Assembly: GCA_015709595.1 (NCBI GenBank)
Contig: CP054178.1
Location: forward strand, 3,725,205 to 3,789,204
Origin: Phycisphaeraceae bacterium
GTDB taxonomy: Bacteria; Planctomycetota; Phycisphaerae; Phycisphaerales; SM1A02
Length of the DNA: 64,000 nucleotides
Direction: 5' to 3'
Below, in pieces: positions 35,083-43,931 of the stretch. The translations under genes were made by a program, and so were the position numbers. The notes below the pieces were generated by a model. That model made no database searches and was not told the origin of the DNA. It saw only the letters and a program-made list of their open reading frames with translations. Numbering within the stretch: position 1 is the first letter of the stretch; each line of letters begins with the position of its first letter.

Positions 35083-35579
35083 GACCGCGCCTCCTGACAA
35101 TCCATTGCTGACGATGCGGCTGCGCCGCCCTTGTAAAAAGCCAGAACAACGAGCAGGATTGCGAGCCCCGCGTTCATCCCGATGATCCGATTCATGTCCG
35201 CGGTCGCGCCGCGGATCATACTCATGAGCGTACCGCATCCACACTGACCGCTGAGCGGGGACTTCGCCAGAGCGACGATGTACGCGGTGAACAGCGCCAG
35301 CAGTACCACCCCAGCCATTGGCGCAATCCGTCGAGGCCAATCGGTGATCAGACATACTCCAACCGCACCTTCGATGAACAGAACCAACGTTGCGATGGTC
35401 ACCGGCCCAGGCATTCGCTCCGTTCCCAGCAAGTACATGATGCCGGCTACAGCGGGGCGTACGTTTGCGGCACTCTCCACCGACGCCGTCAGAAACACGA
35501 CACCGACCGCCATTCGCGCCAAGGATACCGCGCACTTCACCAGCGCGGAACCACTGTGGTTCAGAGATGCCAAGGCCAC
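35079..35579 (-). CDS. MauE/DoxX-like redox-associated membrane protein
   Basis: A 166-residue integral membrane protein with about four hydrophobic segments: 'MAVGVVFLTASVESAANV', 'VTIATLVLFIEGAVGVCLI', 'MAGVVLLALFTAYIVAL' and 'AGLAILLVVLAFY'. A loop holds 'SPLSGQCGCG', the CxC loop typical of MauE-type proteins. MauE is needed for forming disulfides in the cysteine-rich small subunit of methylamine dehydrogenase. GTG 35579 is chosen for the GGAGG 7 bases upstream. It overlaps the end of the upstream gene by 19 bases and the start of the pseudopilin gene by 4, so translation is coupled. Confidence 0.75.
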   Translation of the reverse strand: MALASLNHSGSALVKCAVSLARMAVGVVFLTASVESAANVRPAVAGIMYLLGTERMPGPVTIATLVLFIEGAVGVCLITDWPRRIAPMAGVVLLALFTAYIVALAKSPLSGQCGCGTLMSMIRGATADMNRIIGMNAGLAILLVVLAFYKGGAAASSAMDCQEARS

Positions 35580-36412
35580 AGGTTCTCCTCCGGAGGAAAG
35601 TTGGTCATCGTCACCTGAGTCAAGTCCCATCGGCTCTCAGCGGCACGGTGGATGCATGTGAACAGGAGAGGGCGTTTCAGGCCGTTGGCGAACTCGAAGA
35701 CGACTCCAACGGTGACGGCGATCGAAGGAAGGTTCGGCGGATTGTTCGGCTCAAACCAGCGAAACGCCGACATGGCGATGCCTCCGTACCACGCCTCATC
35801 GCCAATACCGACAGTGAGCATCGGACGCGCGGTGACACCTGGGTCATCAATGAACCATCGACACGCCAGACCCGGCGGCGCCGCCGCCATGCCGATCGCT
35901 CGGTTCGCCCCGCGATTGGCGCGCCGGGTGATTGACCACATCACGTCATAGAGCTCCTCGATCGGCCTGGTGAGATCCAGATCATCGGGACTCGCCTCGT
36001 CGATATACCGCAACATGGTCTGCAGATCCCTGAGTCGGCCATTCGTCCTCATGGCGTCACGTCGAATGACGGCACCCGTCGCCGATCGCCACGCACGGTA
36101 TCGACTCGGATCTGTCTCTCCGTAGTAAAGCCAGATCGCGTCGGTCAGAAACTCGATCAACGATGCGCGGAGCCCCGCGGTCTCCAGCAACGACGGATCC
36201 TCGACCAACATTGTTTCCAGGCACCGTTGGACTGAATCCCGGCTCTCCAGCAATGCGAACTGGATGTCACCCATCACGTCGCGGGTCCGCTCAAACTTCG
36301 CCTCCGCGGGATCCGCCTCCTGCCTCGGCCAGACTTGAGGCACGATCAACACCGCGATGACCGTGCAGGTGAGCAGCACAAGCACAATGGAGACAATATG
36401 CCGTCCAGTCAT
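35561..36412 (-). CDS. Membrane-anchored protein of unknown function in the MauE cluster
   Basis: A 283-residue protein with one N-terminal transmembrane helix ('IVSIVLVLLTCTVIAVLIV', about 6-24) and a soluble, probably periplasmic, remainder. The first part is helical ('RDVMGDIQFALLESRDSVQR'); the last 100 residues look like beta strands ('GIAMSAFRWFEPNNPP', 'IAVTVGVVFEFANGL'). No family is recognised. It lies 14 bases after the small cysteine-rich peptide gene and overlaps the MauE-like gene, so it is part of the same unit. Confidence 0.65.
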   Translation of the reverse strand: MTGRHIVSIVLVLLTCTVIAVLIVPQVWPRQEADPAEAKFERTRDVMGDIQFALLESRDSVQRCLETMLVEDPSLLETAGLRASLIEFLTDAIWLYYGETDPSRYRAWRSATGAVIRRDAMRTNGRLRDLQTMLRYIDEASPDDLDLTRPIEELYDVMWSITRRANRGANRAIGMAAAPPGLACRWFIDDPGVTARPMLTVGIGDEAWYGGIAMSAFRWFEPNNPPNLPSIAVTVGVVFEFANGLKRPLLFTCIHRAAESRWDLTQVTMTNFPPEENLWPWHL

Positions 36413-36426
36413 GTGAATGGTTCTGC

Positions 36427-36681
36427 TTATTCATGCAGGCAGGTCGGCTGCCTCTGGCTCCACGTCGCACAGTTCGGATATCCATCCGGCAGCTCGCGGC
36501 AACGATAGATCCCCGCCGTCGAGCAGCAGCAGCAGACCACGTTTGATGGGCATCCTGATTCACACCCCTCTTGAGTCGAGTGGCATTGACTCACCCCCGA
36601 CCCTGGCCCACCCTGCGCCAGAACGACAGCAGCGAACACGAGTGATGAAACCACGACAGCGACCTGCAAGACCAGCTTCAT
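36427..36681 (-). CDS. Small secreted cysteine-rich peptide
   Basis: An 84-residue precursor: signal peptide 'MKLVLQVAVVVSSLVFAAVV' ending 'LAQG' (about 1-23), then a mature part of about 61 residues with ten cysteines, including four in a row ('VVCCCCS'). Even cysteine count and export suggest several disulfide bonds. A GGGAG Shine-Dalgarno precedes ATG 36681. It is the first gene of a four-gene minus-strand unit with a MauE-like membrane protein, an arrangement that resembles secreted cysteine-rich peptides next to MauE/DoxX genes in other phyla. The function is unknown; it could be a structural peptide, a toxin or a redox protein. Confidence 0.7.
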   Translation of the reverse strand: MKLVLQVAVVVSSLVFAAVVLAQGGPGSGVSQCHSTQEGCESGCPSNVVCCCCSTAGIYRCRELPDGYPNCATWSQRQPTCLHE

Positions 36682-36836
36682 TGTTGTGACTCCCACATGG
36701 CGAACCGTGTGTGATAACGTGGTAGGATACACGAGCACTGAGGACAAAATTTGCAAAAAAAAAAATGCGCCGCCATCTGCTGGTTCTTGGCGCGCGGCTT
36801 GCTGGTCGCGCGTTCACAAGTGACATATCCGACTTT

Positions 36837-37649
36837 TCACCACCCCCACACCCGGTTCCACGCCTCCATCCAGTCCGCGCCGCGGCTGACCACCTTGAGC
36901 GGCTCGATGATCTCCACGCCCGCGCGGCCGCGAAACGGCGCCGCCTTGTCCACCGTTTCCAGCTCGATCGTGATCGTCGTGGGCTTGGCGGGCACGTAGG
37001 GCTTGAGCCGCACGAGGTTCCGCAAGGATTCCTTCGCGCCGATCTGGATCATCTGCCGGGCGCGAGCGGGGGGAATCTGCCGCGCGCTGTAGCGCGACAG
37101 CCCTTTCTTCACCTGCACCGCGGCAAAGCCCTCGCCGAGGTACTCTCGCGACTCGCGGATGGTGGCCTCATCGCCGGTGACCAGCGCGATGGGGCAGCCG
37201 TAGTGACCGCAGACGGCGGCGTTGACGCCGACCTCGCCCACCAGGTCGTCGTTGAACCACAGGTTGCGCCAGGTGACGGTGGAGATGGTGTGGCACAGCA
37301 CGCCGTCGGGGGTGCCCGCGCGGGCGTGCATGCCCACGAGCAGGCAGGCGTCGCAGCCCTTTTCGAGCAGTTCGGTGTAGCGGCCCCACGTGTGGTGGGC
37401 CACCCACTCGCAGTCGGGATCGAGCAGCTCGGGGATGAAGGAGTTGAACGACCAGTCGCCTCCCGCGCCGTGGCAATCGACGGCGACGATCTCGGTCGCC
37501 CCGGCGGCCCGTGCCCCGCGGATGGCGGCGTTGACCTCTTCGGTGTACAGCCGGCGGGATTCCTCGAACATGGGGCTGCCGCCCTTTACCTGCTCCCACG
37601 TGACGATGCCGGAGACGCCTTCCATGTCGGCCATGATGAGGATGCGCAT
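36837..37649 (-). CDS. M55-family D-aminopeptidase (DppA-like)
   Basis: A 270-residue zinc peptidase of the DppA family. The metal motif 'ADMEGVSGI' (Asp8, Glu10) is at the N-terminus, followed by 'EIVAVDCHGAGGDW', 'LVGMHARAG' and 'NDDLVGEVGVNAAVCGHYG'. In Bacillus DppA cleaves D-amino-acid dipeptides, probably from cell wall turnover. TACGAT (on the minus strand, 37657-37662) lies 7 bases before ATG 37649 with no Shine-Dalgarno. It stands alone; no dipeptide transporter is adjacent, though a DppC-like permease occurs at 54.9 kb. Confidence 0.9.
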   Translation of the reverse strand: MRILIMADMEGVSGIVTWEQVKGGSPMFEESRRLYTEEVNAAIRGARAAGATEIVAVDCHGAGGDWSFNSFIPELLDPDCEWVAHHTWGRYTELLEKGCDACLLVGMHARAGTPDGVLCHTISTVTWRNLWFNDDLVGEVGVNAAVCGHYGCPIALVTGDEATIRESREYLGEGFAAVQVKKGLSRYSARQIPPARARQMIQIGAKESLRNLVRLKPYVPAKPTTITIELETVDKAAPFRGRAGVEIIEPLKVVSRGADWMEAWNRVWGW

Positions 37650-37723
37650 GACACGCATCGTACCGGATGCGCTGGCGGAAGGGCTGGCGCGTCCGTAGGA
37701 TGTCCACCACTCGAGGTGAACGC

Positions 37724-38428
37724 ATGTCGGACTACAACCCGTACCAGCAGCCAACCCAGCACCAGTACGCGCCCGGCATGGGCGGCGCCCCGGTCATGCC
37801 GCCCCGCGTGAGCGGGCTGGCGATCGGCTCGCTGATCTGCTCGCTCATCTTCTGCTGCCCGGCGACCACGGTGATCGGTCCCCTGCTGGGATTGATGGCC
37901 TTTCTGTCGATCAGCGCCCGCCCGATGGAGCGGCGCGGCAAGGGGCTGGCCGTGGCGGGCATCCTGATCGGCGTGTTGGCCACCACCGGGCAGGTCATGC
38001 TCACGTTGTGGATGATCAACGAGGCGGAGAAGACGGACCAGTACCTGCGCAACGCGCCCGGGACGATGCTGACAGCGGGGTACGCGGGAGACGTGACCAC
38101 CTTCCGAGCCGACGCGGCCGGGTCGCTGGCCGCCGTCACCGATGACGAGATCAAGACGTTCTTCGAGGAACTCCGCACCCGCTATGGAGACTTCGTCTCC
38201 GCCACATACGACGAGGAGGCCTACTTCAACTCCATTACCGGCGTGCAGGATCTCATCAACCCGGTGCAGCAGCATCCATTCAAACTCAGGTTCAGCGGTG
38301 GCGAGGTGACGGCGGAGTTCGGCATCGCCAAGTCCGACCCGCGCACCGGCCGCATGTACTGGGGCATGGTCCGCGTGGTCAACATCACCATCCGCGACCC
38401 GGATCGCGGTGACATCACCCTGCCGTAG
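37724..38428 (+). CDS. DUF4190-like membrane protein
   Basis: A 234-residue protein starting with a Gln/Pro/Tyr-rich segment ('MSDYNPYQQPTQHQYAPG') and two hydrophobic helices (about 30-54 and 70-95, 'GLLGLMAFLSI', 'GLAVAGILIGVLA') in the DUF4190 pattern. A soluble domain follows ('DEIKTFFEELRTRYGDFVSA'). A GAGGTG Shine-Dalgarno precedes the ATG. It ends 9 bases before the MlaF-like gene and is probably co-transcribed with it. It does not look like the MlaE permease. Confidence 0.75.
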   Translation: MSDYNPYQQPTQHQYAPGMGGAPVMPPRVSGLAIGSLICSLIFCCPATTVIGPLLGLMAFLSISARPMERRGKGLAVAGILIGVLATTGQVMLTLWMINEAEKTDQYLRNAPGTMLTAGYAGDVTTFRADAAGSLAAVTDDEIKTFFEELRTRYGDFVSATYDEEAYFNSITGVQDLINPVQQHPFKLRFSGGEVTAEFGIAKSDPRTGRMYWGMVRVVNITIRDPDRGDITLP

Positions 38429-38437
38429 AACTCCGCC

Positions 38438-39352
38438 ATGGCCTCGCGACGCACCGAAAACCAGGGAGAGCCGGTCATCCGCGTCGAGAACGTCGTCAAG
38501 CGGTTCGACGAGCAGACGGTGCTCGACGGTGTGTCATTCGACGTGTATCGCGGCGAGACCATGGTCATCATGGGAGGGTCCGGATCGGGCAAGAGCACCC
38601 TGCTGCGGCTGATGATCGGCTCGCTCCAGCCCGATGGAGGGCGCATCCTGCTGTTTGGTCAGGATCTGTCCACGCTCTCGGAGCACGGGCTGGACGAACT
38701 GCGGCGACGGTTCGGCATCCTGTTCCAGTCCGGCGCGCTCTTCCAGTCCATGACCATCGGCGAGAACGTGGCCCTGCCTCTGCAGGAGCACACCATGCTG
38801 GATCAGAACATCATCGACATCCAGGTGAAGATCTACCTGAACCAGGTCGGGCTGTACGAGCATGCCGACAAGTACCCGGCGCAGATTTCCGGCGGCATGA
38901 AGAAACGCGCCGGGCTGGCCCGCGCCCTGGCGCTCGACCCCGAAATCGTGTTCTACGACGAACCCTCGGCCGGACTGGACCCCGTCACCAGCGCCGAGAT
39001 CGACCAGCTCATCATCGACGTGACCAAGAAGCTCGACAAGACCAGCGTGGTGGTGACGCATGAGATGGACTCCGCCTTCCGCATCGCCGACCGCATGGCC
39101 ATGCTCGACCGCGGTCGCATGCTGATGGTGGACACGCGCGACGCCTTCGCCCGCCTGCGCGACGTACCCGAATCGCAGGCCGCGTCGCTGTCGGCGAAGG
39201 AGCGGCTGATCCGCCAGTTCCTGCGCGGCGACCCGCACGGACCCATCACGGAACGCCGCGAGCTGACCAACTTCGCCGAGGAACTGCTTGGCCGCGAGGA
39301 GACGACCATCACACGAGCCCCCGCCGTCGAGCCGACGCGCGTACCGATGTAG
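38438..39352 (+). CDS. MlaF-type ABC transporter ATPase
   Basis: A 304-residue ABC ATPase of the Mla/Mce lipid-transport group. Walker A is 'GGSGSGKST', the ABC signature 'ISGGMKKRAGLARALA' has the MlaF-type 'GGMKKR', and Walker B is 'IVFYDEPSAGLDP', followed by the switch 'VVVTHE'. In Gram-negative cells MlaF powers phospholipid movement between inner and outer membranes. The MlaD-like gene follows after 197 bases of repeat-like DNA. The MlaE permease is missing from the window, so the complex must be completed elsewhere. Confidence 0.92.
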   Translation: MASRRTENQGEPVIRVENVVKRFDEQTVLDGVSFDVYRGETMVIMGGSGSGKSTLLRLMIGSLQPDGGRILLFGQDLSTLSEHGLDELRRRFGILFQSGALFQSMTIGENVALPLQEHTMLDQNIIDIQVKIYLNQVGLYEHADKYPAQISGGMKKRAGLARALALDPEIVFYDEPSAGLDPVTSAEIDQLIIDVTKKLDKTSVVVTHEMDSAFRIADRMAMLDRGRMLMVDTRDAFARLRDVPESQAASLSAKERLIRQFLRGDPHGPITERRELTNFAEELLGREETTITRAPAVEPTRVPM

Positions 39353-39549
39353 GGATGGCGTCAGGCATTGACACTCGGCATTGGGTAGGAGACGAAAGGC
39401 GGTGGGCATGCAGGTGAGCCGAAGCACGTGACGGGAGTCAGGATCAGGAACCCAACGCCATCAGCCAGATGCCGGAATCGACCACCGAGAACCAATCACC
39501 GACGACCCGCTGAGCACCCAGCACTCCACCCCTCCCCCCGGAGGCCGCC

Positions 39550-40986
39550 ATGCCGACGATCCAGGAACGACATCGCAACAACGTCAAAGCGGGCATCTTC
39601 GTCACCGTGTCGATCATCCTGGCGATGGCGGTGGTGGCGACGCTGAAGAACGCGTGGGATTCCCTGTTCGTGCCGCGTCATCGGTACGCCGTGACGTTTC
39701 CCGTGGCCTCGGGCGTGCAGTCGCTCAAACCGGGTTCGGTGGTGCGTGTGGGTGGCATGGACATGGGCCGCGTCACGCGCGTGGTGCTGTACGACCTGCT
39801 GGACGGCGATCGCCCCCTGCCATTGCCGCCGTCCTCAACGGGGTCGGACAGCGCATCGTCCACGAAAGCGGACGCTGATCCGGCGCCGCCGAAGCCCTAC
39901 TCCACGATCGTGGTCTTCTTCGAGATCGACCCCAACGTGCCGCTCTACTCCAACGCGCAGGCGTTCGTGAAGACCGCCCTGATCGGCGCCGACGCATGGA
40001 TCGAGATCATGAACGTGGGCCACGCGCGCTCCGACGACCCCGACGACCCGCCCGGACGGGCGCTGGCGCCGAACGATCTGTCCGTCGCCCTTGTGGGACA
40101 GGAGGGCGGGACGCTGCTGGCATCCGTGCTCGGCCCCACCGGCGCCGACAAGACCAACGCCATCATTGACGACATCAAGAACTTCACCCCCGCGCTGGCC
40201 AAGTTCGGGGGGCACTACGACGAGAAGATCGTGCCCATGTTCGACGACGCCGGCGCCGGAATCGCGGAGTTCCGGGCCCTCGCCGAGCGCCTCAACGTTG
40301 ACTGGGCTCGCTGGGCCTTCACCGTGGACGACACGCTGCAGAACGTGCTGCTGGCCTCGGGGCGGCTCGACCTGCTGATCGAGGACGGACGGCTGTTCAT
40401 GGCCGACGCCAGGGGGGTCGCCGCCTCAGCCAGGGGAGTCATTGATGATAACCGACCCGACATGGACGCCATGATCCGCAACCTGGCCACCGCCAGCGGC
40501 GACGTGCAGCAGCTGGCCCATCGGCTCGCCTCGGGCACCATCGACAAGGTGGACGCCTTCCTCGATCGCGGGCGTGACGGCATGGATTCCTTCTCCCGCG
40601 TGGCGGCGAAACTGGAACTCGAGTTCGACGCCCTCGCCCCGGTGCTGCAGGACTCGATGGCGTCATTCAACAACGCGGCCACGCAGCTTTCGCTGGCCAC
40701 CGCCGAAATCCGCAGCAGCCCGTGGCGACTGCTCTACCGGCCCAACGAGAAGGAGCTGGACCACGAGAACCTCTACTTCGCCGCCACCAAGTTCATGCTC
40801 GCGGTGTCGGAACTCAAGGTGGCTTCGCAGTCGGTGGACCGGGCCATCGCCAACCACCGGGCCTATCTGGCCGAACATCCCGCCGAACTGGAGGAACTGC
40901 AGAAGTCCCTCGCCCGCAGCATGACCAACTATGTCACGGCGCAGGAGCGGCTGCTGTCGATTCTCAACCAGGGCGGGAGACCATAG
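39550..40986 (+). CDS. MlaD/MCE-domain lipid transport protein
   Basis: A 478-residue protein with one N-terminal transmembrane helix ('AGIFVTVSIILAMAVVATL', about 14-32). Its MCE domain (about 40-165) includes 'YAVTFPVASGVQSLKPGSVV' and 'RVGGMDMGRVTRV'. A Ser/Ala/Pro-rich insertion lies inside the MCE domain (about 92-115). The rest is long and helical, as in MCE proteins that form periplasmic tubes. It is the substrate-binding partner of the MlaF ATPase upstream. The interval 39353-39549 contains degenerate direct repeats and no gene. Confidence 0.9.
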   Translation: MPTIQERHRNNVKAGIFVTVSIILAMAVVATLKNAWDSLFVPRHRYAVTFPVASGVQSLKPGSVVRVGGMDMGRVTRVVLYDLLDGDRPLPLPPSSTGSDSASSTKADADPAPPKPYSTIVVFFEIDPNVPLYSNAQAFVKTALIGADAWIEIMNVGHARSDDPDDPPGRALAPNDLSVALVGQEGGTLLASVLGPTGADKTNAIIDDIKNFTPALAKFGGHYDEKIVPMFDDAGAGIAEFRALAERLNVDWARWAFTVDDTLQNVLLASGRLDLLIEDGRLFMADARGVAASARGVIDDNRPDMDAMIRNLATASGDVQQLAHRLASGTIDKVDAFLDRGRDGMDSFSRVAAKLELEFDALAPVLQDSMASFNNAATQLSLATAEIRSSPWRLLYRPNEKELDHENLYFAATKFMLAVSELKVASQSVDRAIANHRAYLAEHPAELEELQKSLARSMTNYVTAQERLLSILNQGGRP

Positions 40987-41004
40987 CGAGCGGAGCATGC
41001 CGCG

Positions 41005-41901
41005 TCACGACTGATCGCGCATGCCGGGGTCGAATGACGGGTCAGCCATGTGCCGGTAGATAAGCGCCATCCACCGCGAATAGAACGCGAAGTTGAGATC
41101 CTCCCGCTCCAGACGGCTGCCGCGCAGGGCGAGAGAGCCCGCCTGACTGGGCGGTTTCCAGAGCGAGTAGAACGGGTCCACCACCGCGTGGGGTGCGACG
41201 TGGGCGATCAGTTCGCACAACGCATCGGTGTTGAACTTGTCGCCTTGCCCGCGTGAGTCGCCGAGCACCCCGAAGGCGAACTTGTCCGCGTCGATCTGAA
41301 AGACCATCCCCTGCCGCACGTGGATGTCGAGCTTGTTGGAGACGCGCACGGCGGACTCGCGCCTGGCGGAGCCCGCGGAACCGCCGACCACGCCGTACTC
41401 AGCCGCAAACGCCGCCGCCATGCCGTACGAACCCAGGCCGCCCCACGCGCCGCCGGCGGGCATGTGCCCCATGCGTCCGAGTGATTCCAGCATGGGCGAG
41501 GCCGTCGGCGTCGCCTTGCGCTCGCTGAGCTGCGCCCGCACGATCACGTCGATGTCGGCGAAGTGAAGCCGCGTCATCGGCCCGCGCCACAGGTCCACGG
41601 CGAAACCGTCGCCATCCAGCCGCATGTCCCTGATCTTGAGCGTCTGCCCGAGGGCTTCGAGATCGGCCAGCGACGGGCCGATCGCATCGCCTCCGTGGCG
41701 ACGGATGGCCTTGACCGCGCGGCGGGCGGCGTCGGCGGGGTGCCAGCCCACGACGCCGGGAAGGGTCTGCCCCGCGCGCAGACGCTGGGTCTCGAAGTCC
41801 GATCCCAGCGCGTCAGCGAGAATCAGCGCATGATCGTCGCGCGTGGTGCCCCGTGGCCACGCGATCACGCTCACGAACCTGTGCTGGCGGGATGGTCGCA
41901 T
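41005..41901 (-). CDS. Conserved-looking protein of unknown function
   Basis: A 298-residue soluble protein, not recognised. Features include 'GTTRDDHALILADALGSDFE' near the start, 'LHFADIDVIVRAQL', a glycine-rich stretch ('AGGAWGGLGSYGMAAAFAAE') and 'GMVFQIDADKFAFGVLGDSR'. No signal peptide or membrane helix is seen. Codon use is like that of its neighbours, and it fills the interval between MlaD and a divergent small membrane protein, which supports it being a real gene. Confidence 0.7.
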   Translation of the reverse strand: MRPSRQHRFVSVIAWPRGTTRDDHALILADALGSDFETQRLRAGQTLPGVVGWHPADAARRAVKAIRRHGGDAIGPSLADLEALGQTLKIRDMRLDGDGFAVDLWRGPMTRLHFADIDVIVRAQLSERKATPTASPMLESLGRMGHMPAGGAWGGLGSYGMAAAFAAEYGVVGGSAGSARRESAVRVSNKLDIHVRQGMVFQIDADKFAFGVLGDSRGQGDKFNTDALCELIAHVAPHAVVDPFYSLWKPPSQAGSLALRGSRLEREDLNFAFYSRWMALIYRHMADPSFDPGMRDQS

Positions 41902-42076
41902 GACCGCCTTCTCCGAGAGCCCGGCGCGCCGGGGGAAGCCCCGTCACGATCACAGCATACCGGCTGCGGAGAACATCACACGTCCGAATCACGGCGAACC
42001 CGGACACGTCGCTCCCTGCCGGCGCGGCGAGGCGCGCTTGGTTGCCCTTTCTCCCGCCCCTCGTCACAATGGCCCC

Positions 42077-42484
42077 ATGCGAACGCGACACCTGCTCGTC
42101 GGCTGGCTGGCCCTCGCGGCGTTCATCGCCACGGGCATCTACATGGCGGCCACATTCCCCGCGCCGGCGCTGGATGACATGGGTCGCCGCATCATGTATC
42201 GATCGGCTCACGTCTACATCATCTTCGCAGGATTGCTGAACCTGCTGATCGCCGCGTGGTGGACGGATGAGGGAGATCATCCACCTCGACACCGGCTGCG
42301 AGTGATCGGATCATGGCTGATGCTGGCCGCGCCCGCGGTGTTCCTGGCGGCGTTTTTCTTTGAACCTCCCCGCCAGTGGTTCATGCGTCCCATCTCGCTC
42401 GCCGGGCTGGCGGCATGCATGGCGGGCGTGTTCATGCACCTGCGGGCATCCAAGAGGGACCGCCACGCCGGGGCAGCACGGTGA
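42077..42484 (+). CDS. Small four-helix membrane protein
   Basis: A 135-residue membrane protein with four hydrophobic segments: 'HLLVGWLALAAFIATGIYMA', 'VYIIFAGLLNLLIAAWW', 'WLMLAAPAVFLAAFFF' and 'ISLAGLAACMAGVFM'. The family is not recognised. CACAAT (42065-42070) lies 6 bases before the ATG with no Shine-Dalgarno, as in other leaderless genes here. It is divergent from the gene at 41005 and lies 104 bases before the cyclophilin gene. Confidence 0.7.
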   Translation: MRTRHLLVGWLALAAFIATGIYMAATFPAPALDDMGRRIMYRSAHVYIIFAGLLNLLIAAWWTDEGDHPPRHRLRVIGSWLMLAAPAVFLAAFFFEPPRQWFMRPISLAGLAACMAGVFMHLRASKRDRHAGAAR

Positions 42485-42588
42485 ACAAACCAATCCTGGC
42501 GACCGCATCGACGCCGCGCCCGCCCTTGGCCTGCTCCGGGCCGGGGTCTACCCTTGCGTCTGCCCGAAACTCCCGGAATCGACCGACC

Positions 42589-43908
42589 ATGAACACCCTT
42601 CGCACGCTGTTGGCGCTGACCCTGACGCTGACCGTGACCACCACCGCCGCGGCTCGACAAGACCCCCCCACGACGCCGCCGGTCACGCCTCCCACGCCCC
42701 CCACGGGGGAATCAGGCAGTCCGCCCGCGGATGGCGCCTCCGTCGTGCCCGAGACCTTTGACTCGCTGCAGAAGTCCTTCGATGAACTGCGTGACAAGAT
42801 CCGCAAGGGCGAAGTGACGCCGGTCGCGGGGCGGACGCAGATTCTCGATCTCCGAAGGCAGGTGTCGTCCTTCAACGCGCTGCGAACGCCGACTGAGAAG
42901 TCGCTCGCGGTCGAACTGCAGCTCATCACCTGGGCCAACGAGTTCGGGCAGCCGCAGGATGACCTCTTCGGTCGCTTCGACAAGATCGACCCCCAGCATC
43001 CGGGTCTGCGCGTCCACTGGGCGGAATACCTCAAGCGCAAGTACCAGTACACGCGAGCGGTCGAAGTGCTCGACGCCGTGGACATCGACCTGAAGTCGTT
43101 CCCCCAGGCCGCCGTCGTTCGTGCCGAATGCCTGCTGCCCGACAACGGCTTCGACCAGGCGGAGCAGACCCTCGCGTCGATTCCAGAGGGCGCCGACCCG
43201 CGGGGCCTGCTCTTCGACCGCATCGACACCATCAGGCGGCAGATCGACGACGTTCGCACGAAGTGGGAGGAGGAGAAGTCGATCCTGGCGCAGGAGGCCC
43301 AGGCGGACGACCTGCCCCGTGTCATCATCTCGACCGTCAAGGGCGACATCATTCTCGAGCTGTTCGAGAATCACGCCCCCAACACCGTGGCCAACTTCGT
43401 CTCACTGGTGGAGAAGAACTTCTACGACGGCGTCACCTTTCACCGCGTGGTGCCCAACTTCGTGGTGCAGGGCGGCGATCCGGTCACGAAGGAGGGCGGC
43501 GCGGGCGTCCCCGGAACCGGCGGACCGGGCTACCGCATTCGCGACGAGATGCCAGCCGGGTCGTATCGGCGCCACTTCGGGGGCTACCTGTCCATGGCCA
43601 ACTCAGGGCCTGACACCAATGGCAGCCAGTTCTTCATCACCCTCAACCAGCGCTTCGACCTCGATGGGCGGCACACCGTCTTCGGGCGGGTGATCGACGG
43701 CATGCGCGTCGTGCGCCAGATCGAGATCAACGATCGCATCACGTCCGCCCGCGTGCTGCGCAAACGCGATCACGAGTACGTGCCCGAGACCTTGCCGGAG
43801 CCCGCCCCACCTGCGCCGCCCACGCCGCCAGGTGGAGGCGAGGGTGAGGGACAGGGCGATGGCGGCGCCGGCGGCAACGACGGGTCGGGGGGCGCAGGCG
43901 ACGGTTGA
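42589..43908 (+). CDS. Exported cyclophilin-type peptidyl-prolyl isomerase
   Basis: A 439-residue protein: signal peptide (about 1-23), a helical region of about 220 residues, and a cyclophilin domain (about 244-400). The domain reads 'VKGDIILELFENHAPNTVAN', 'FHRVVPNFVVQGGDP' (catalytic Arg), 'GSQFFITL' and 'LDGRHTVFGRV', all as in active enzymes. It speeds proline isomerisation in periplasmic folding. The tail is Pro then Gly-rich and looks unstructured. ATG 42589 starts a clear signal sequence. Confidence 0.92.
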   Translation: MNTLRTLLALTLTLTVTTTAAARQDPPTTPPVTPPTPPTGESGSPPADGASVVPETFDSLQKSFDELRDKIRKGEVTPVAGRTQILDLRRQVSSFNALRTPTEKSLAVELQLITWANEFGQPQDDLFGRFDKIDPQHPGLRVHWAEYLKRKYQYTRAVEVLDAVDIDLKSFPQAAVVRAECLLPDNGFDQAEQTLASIPEGADPRGLLFDRIDTIRRQIDDVRTKWEEEKSILAQEAQADDLPRVIISTVKGDIILELFENHAPNTVANFVSLVEKNFYDGVTFHRVVPNFVVQGGDPVTKEGGAGVPGTGGPGYRIRDEMPAGSYRRHFGGYLSMANSGPDTNGSQFFITLNQRFDLDGRHTVFGRVIDGMRVVRQIEINDRITSARVLRKRDHEYVPETLPEPAPPAPPTPPGGGEGEGQGDGGAGGNDGSGGAGDG

Positions 43909-43931
43909 GCAGCTCCGTCCACGAACGGCGC

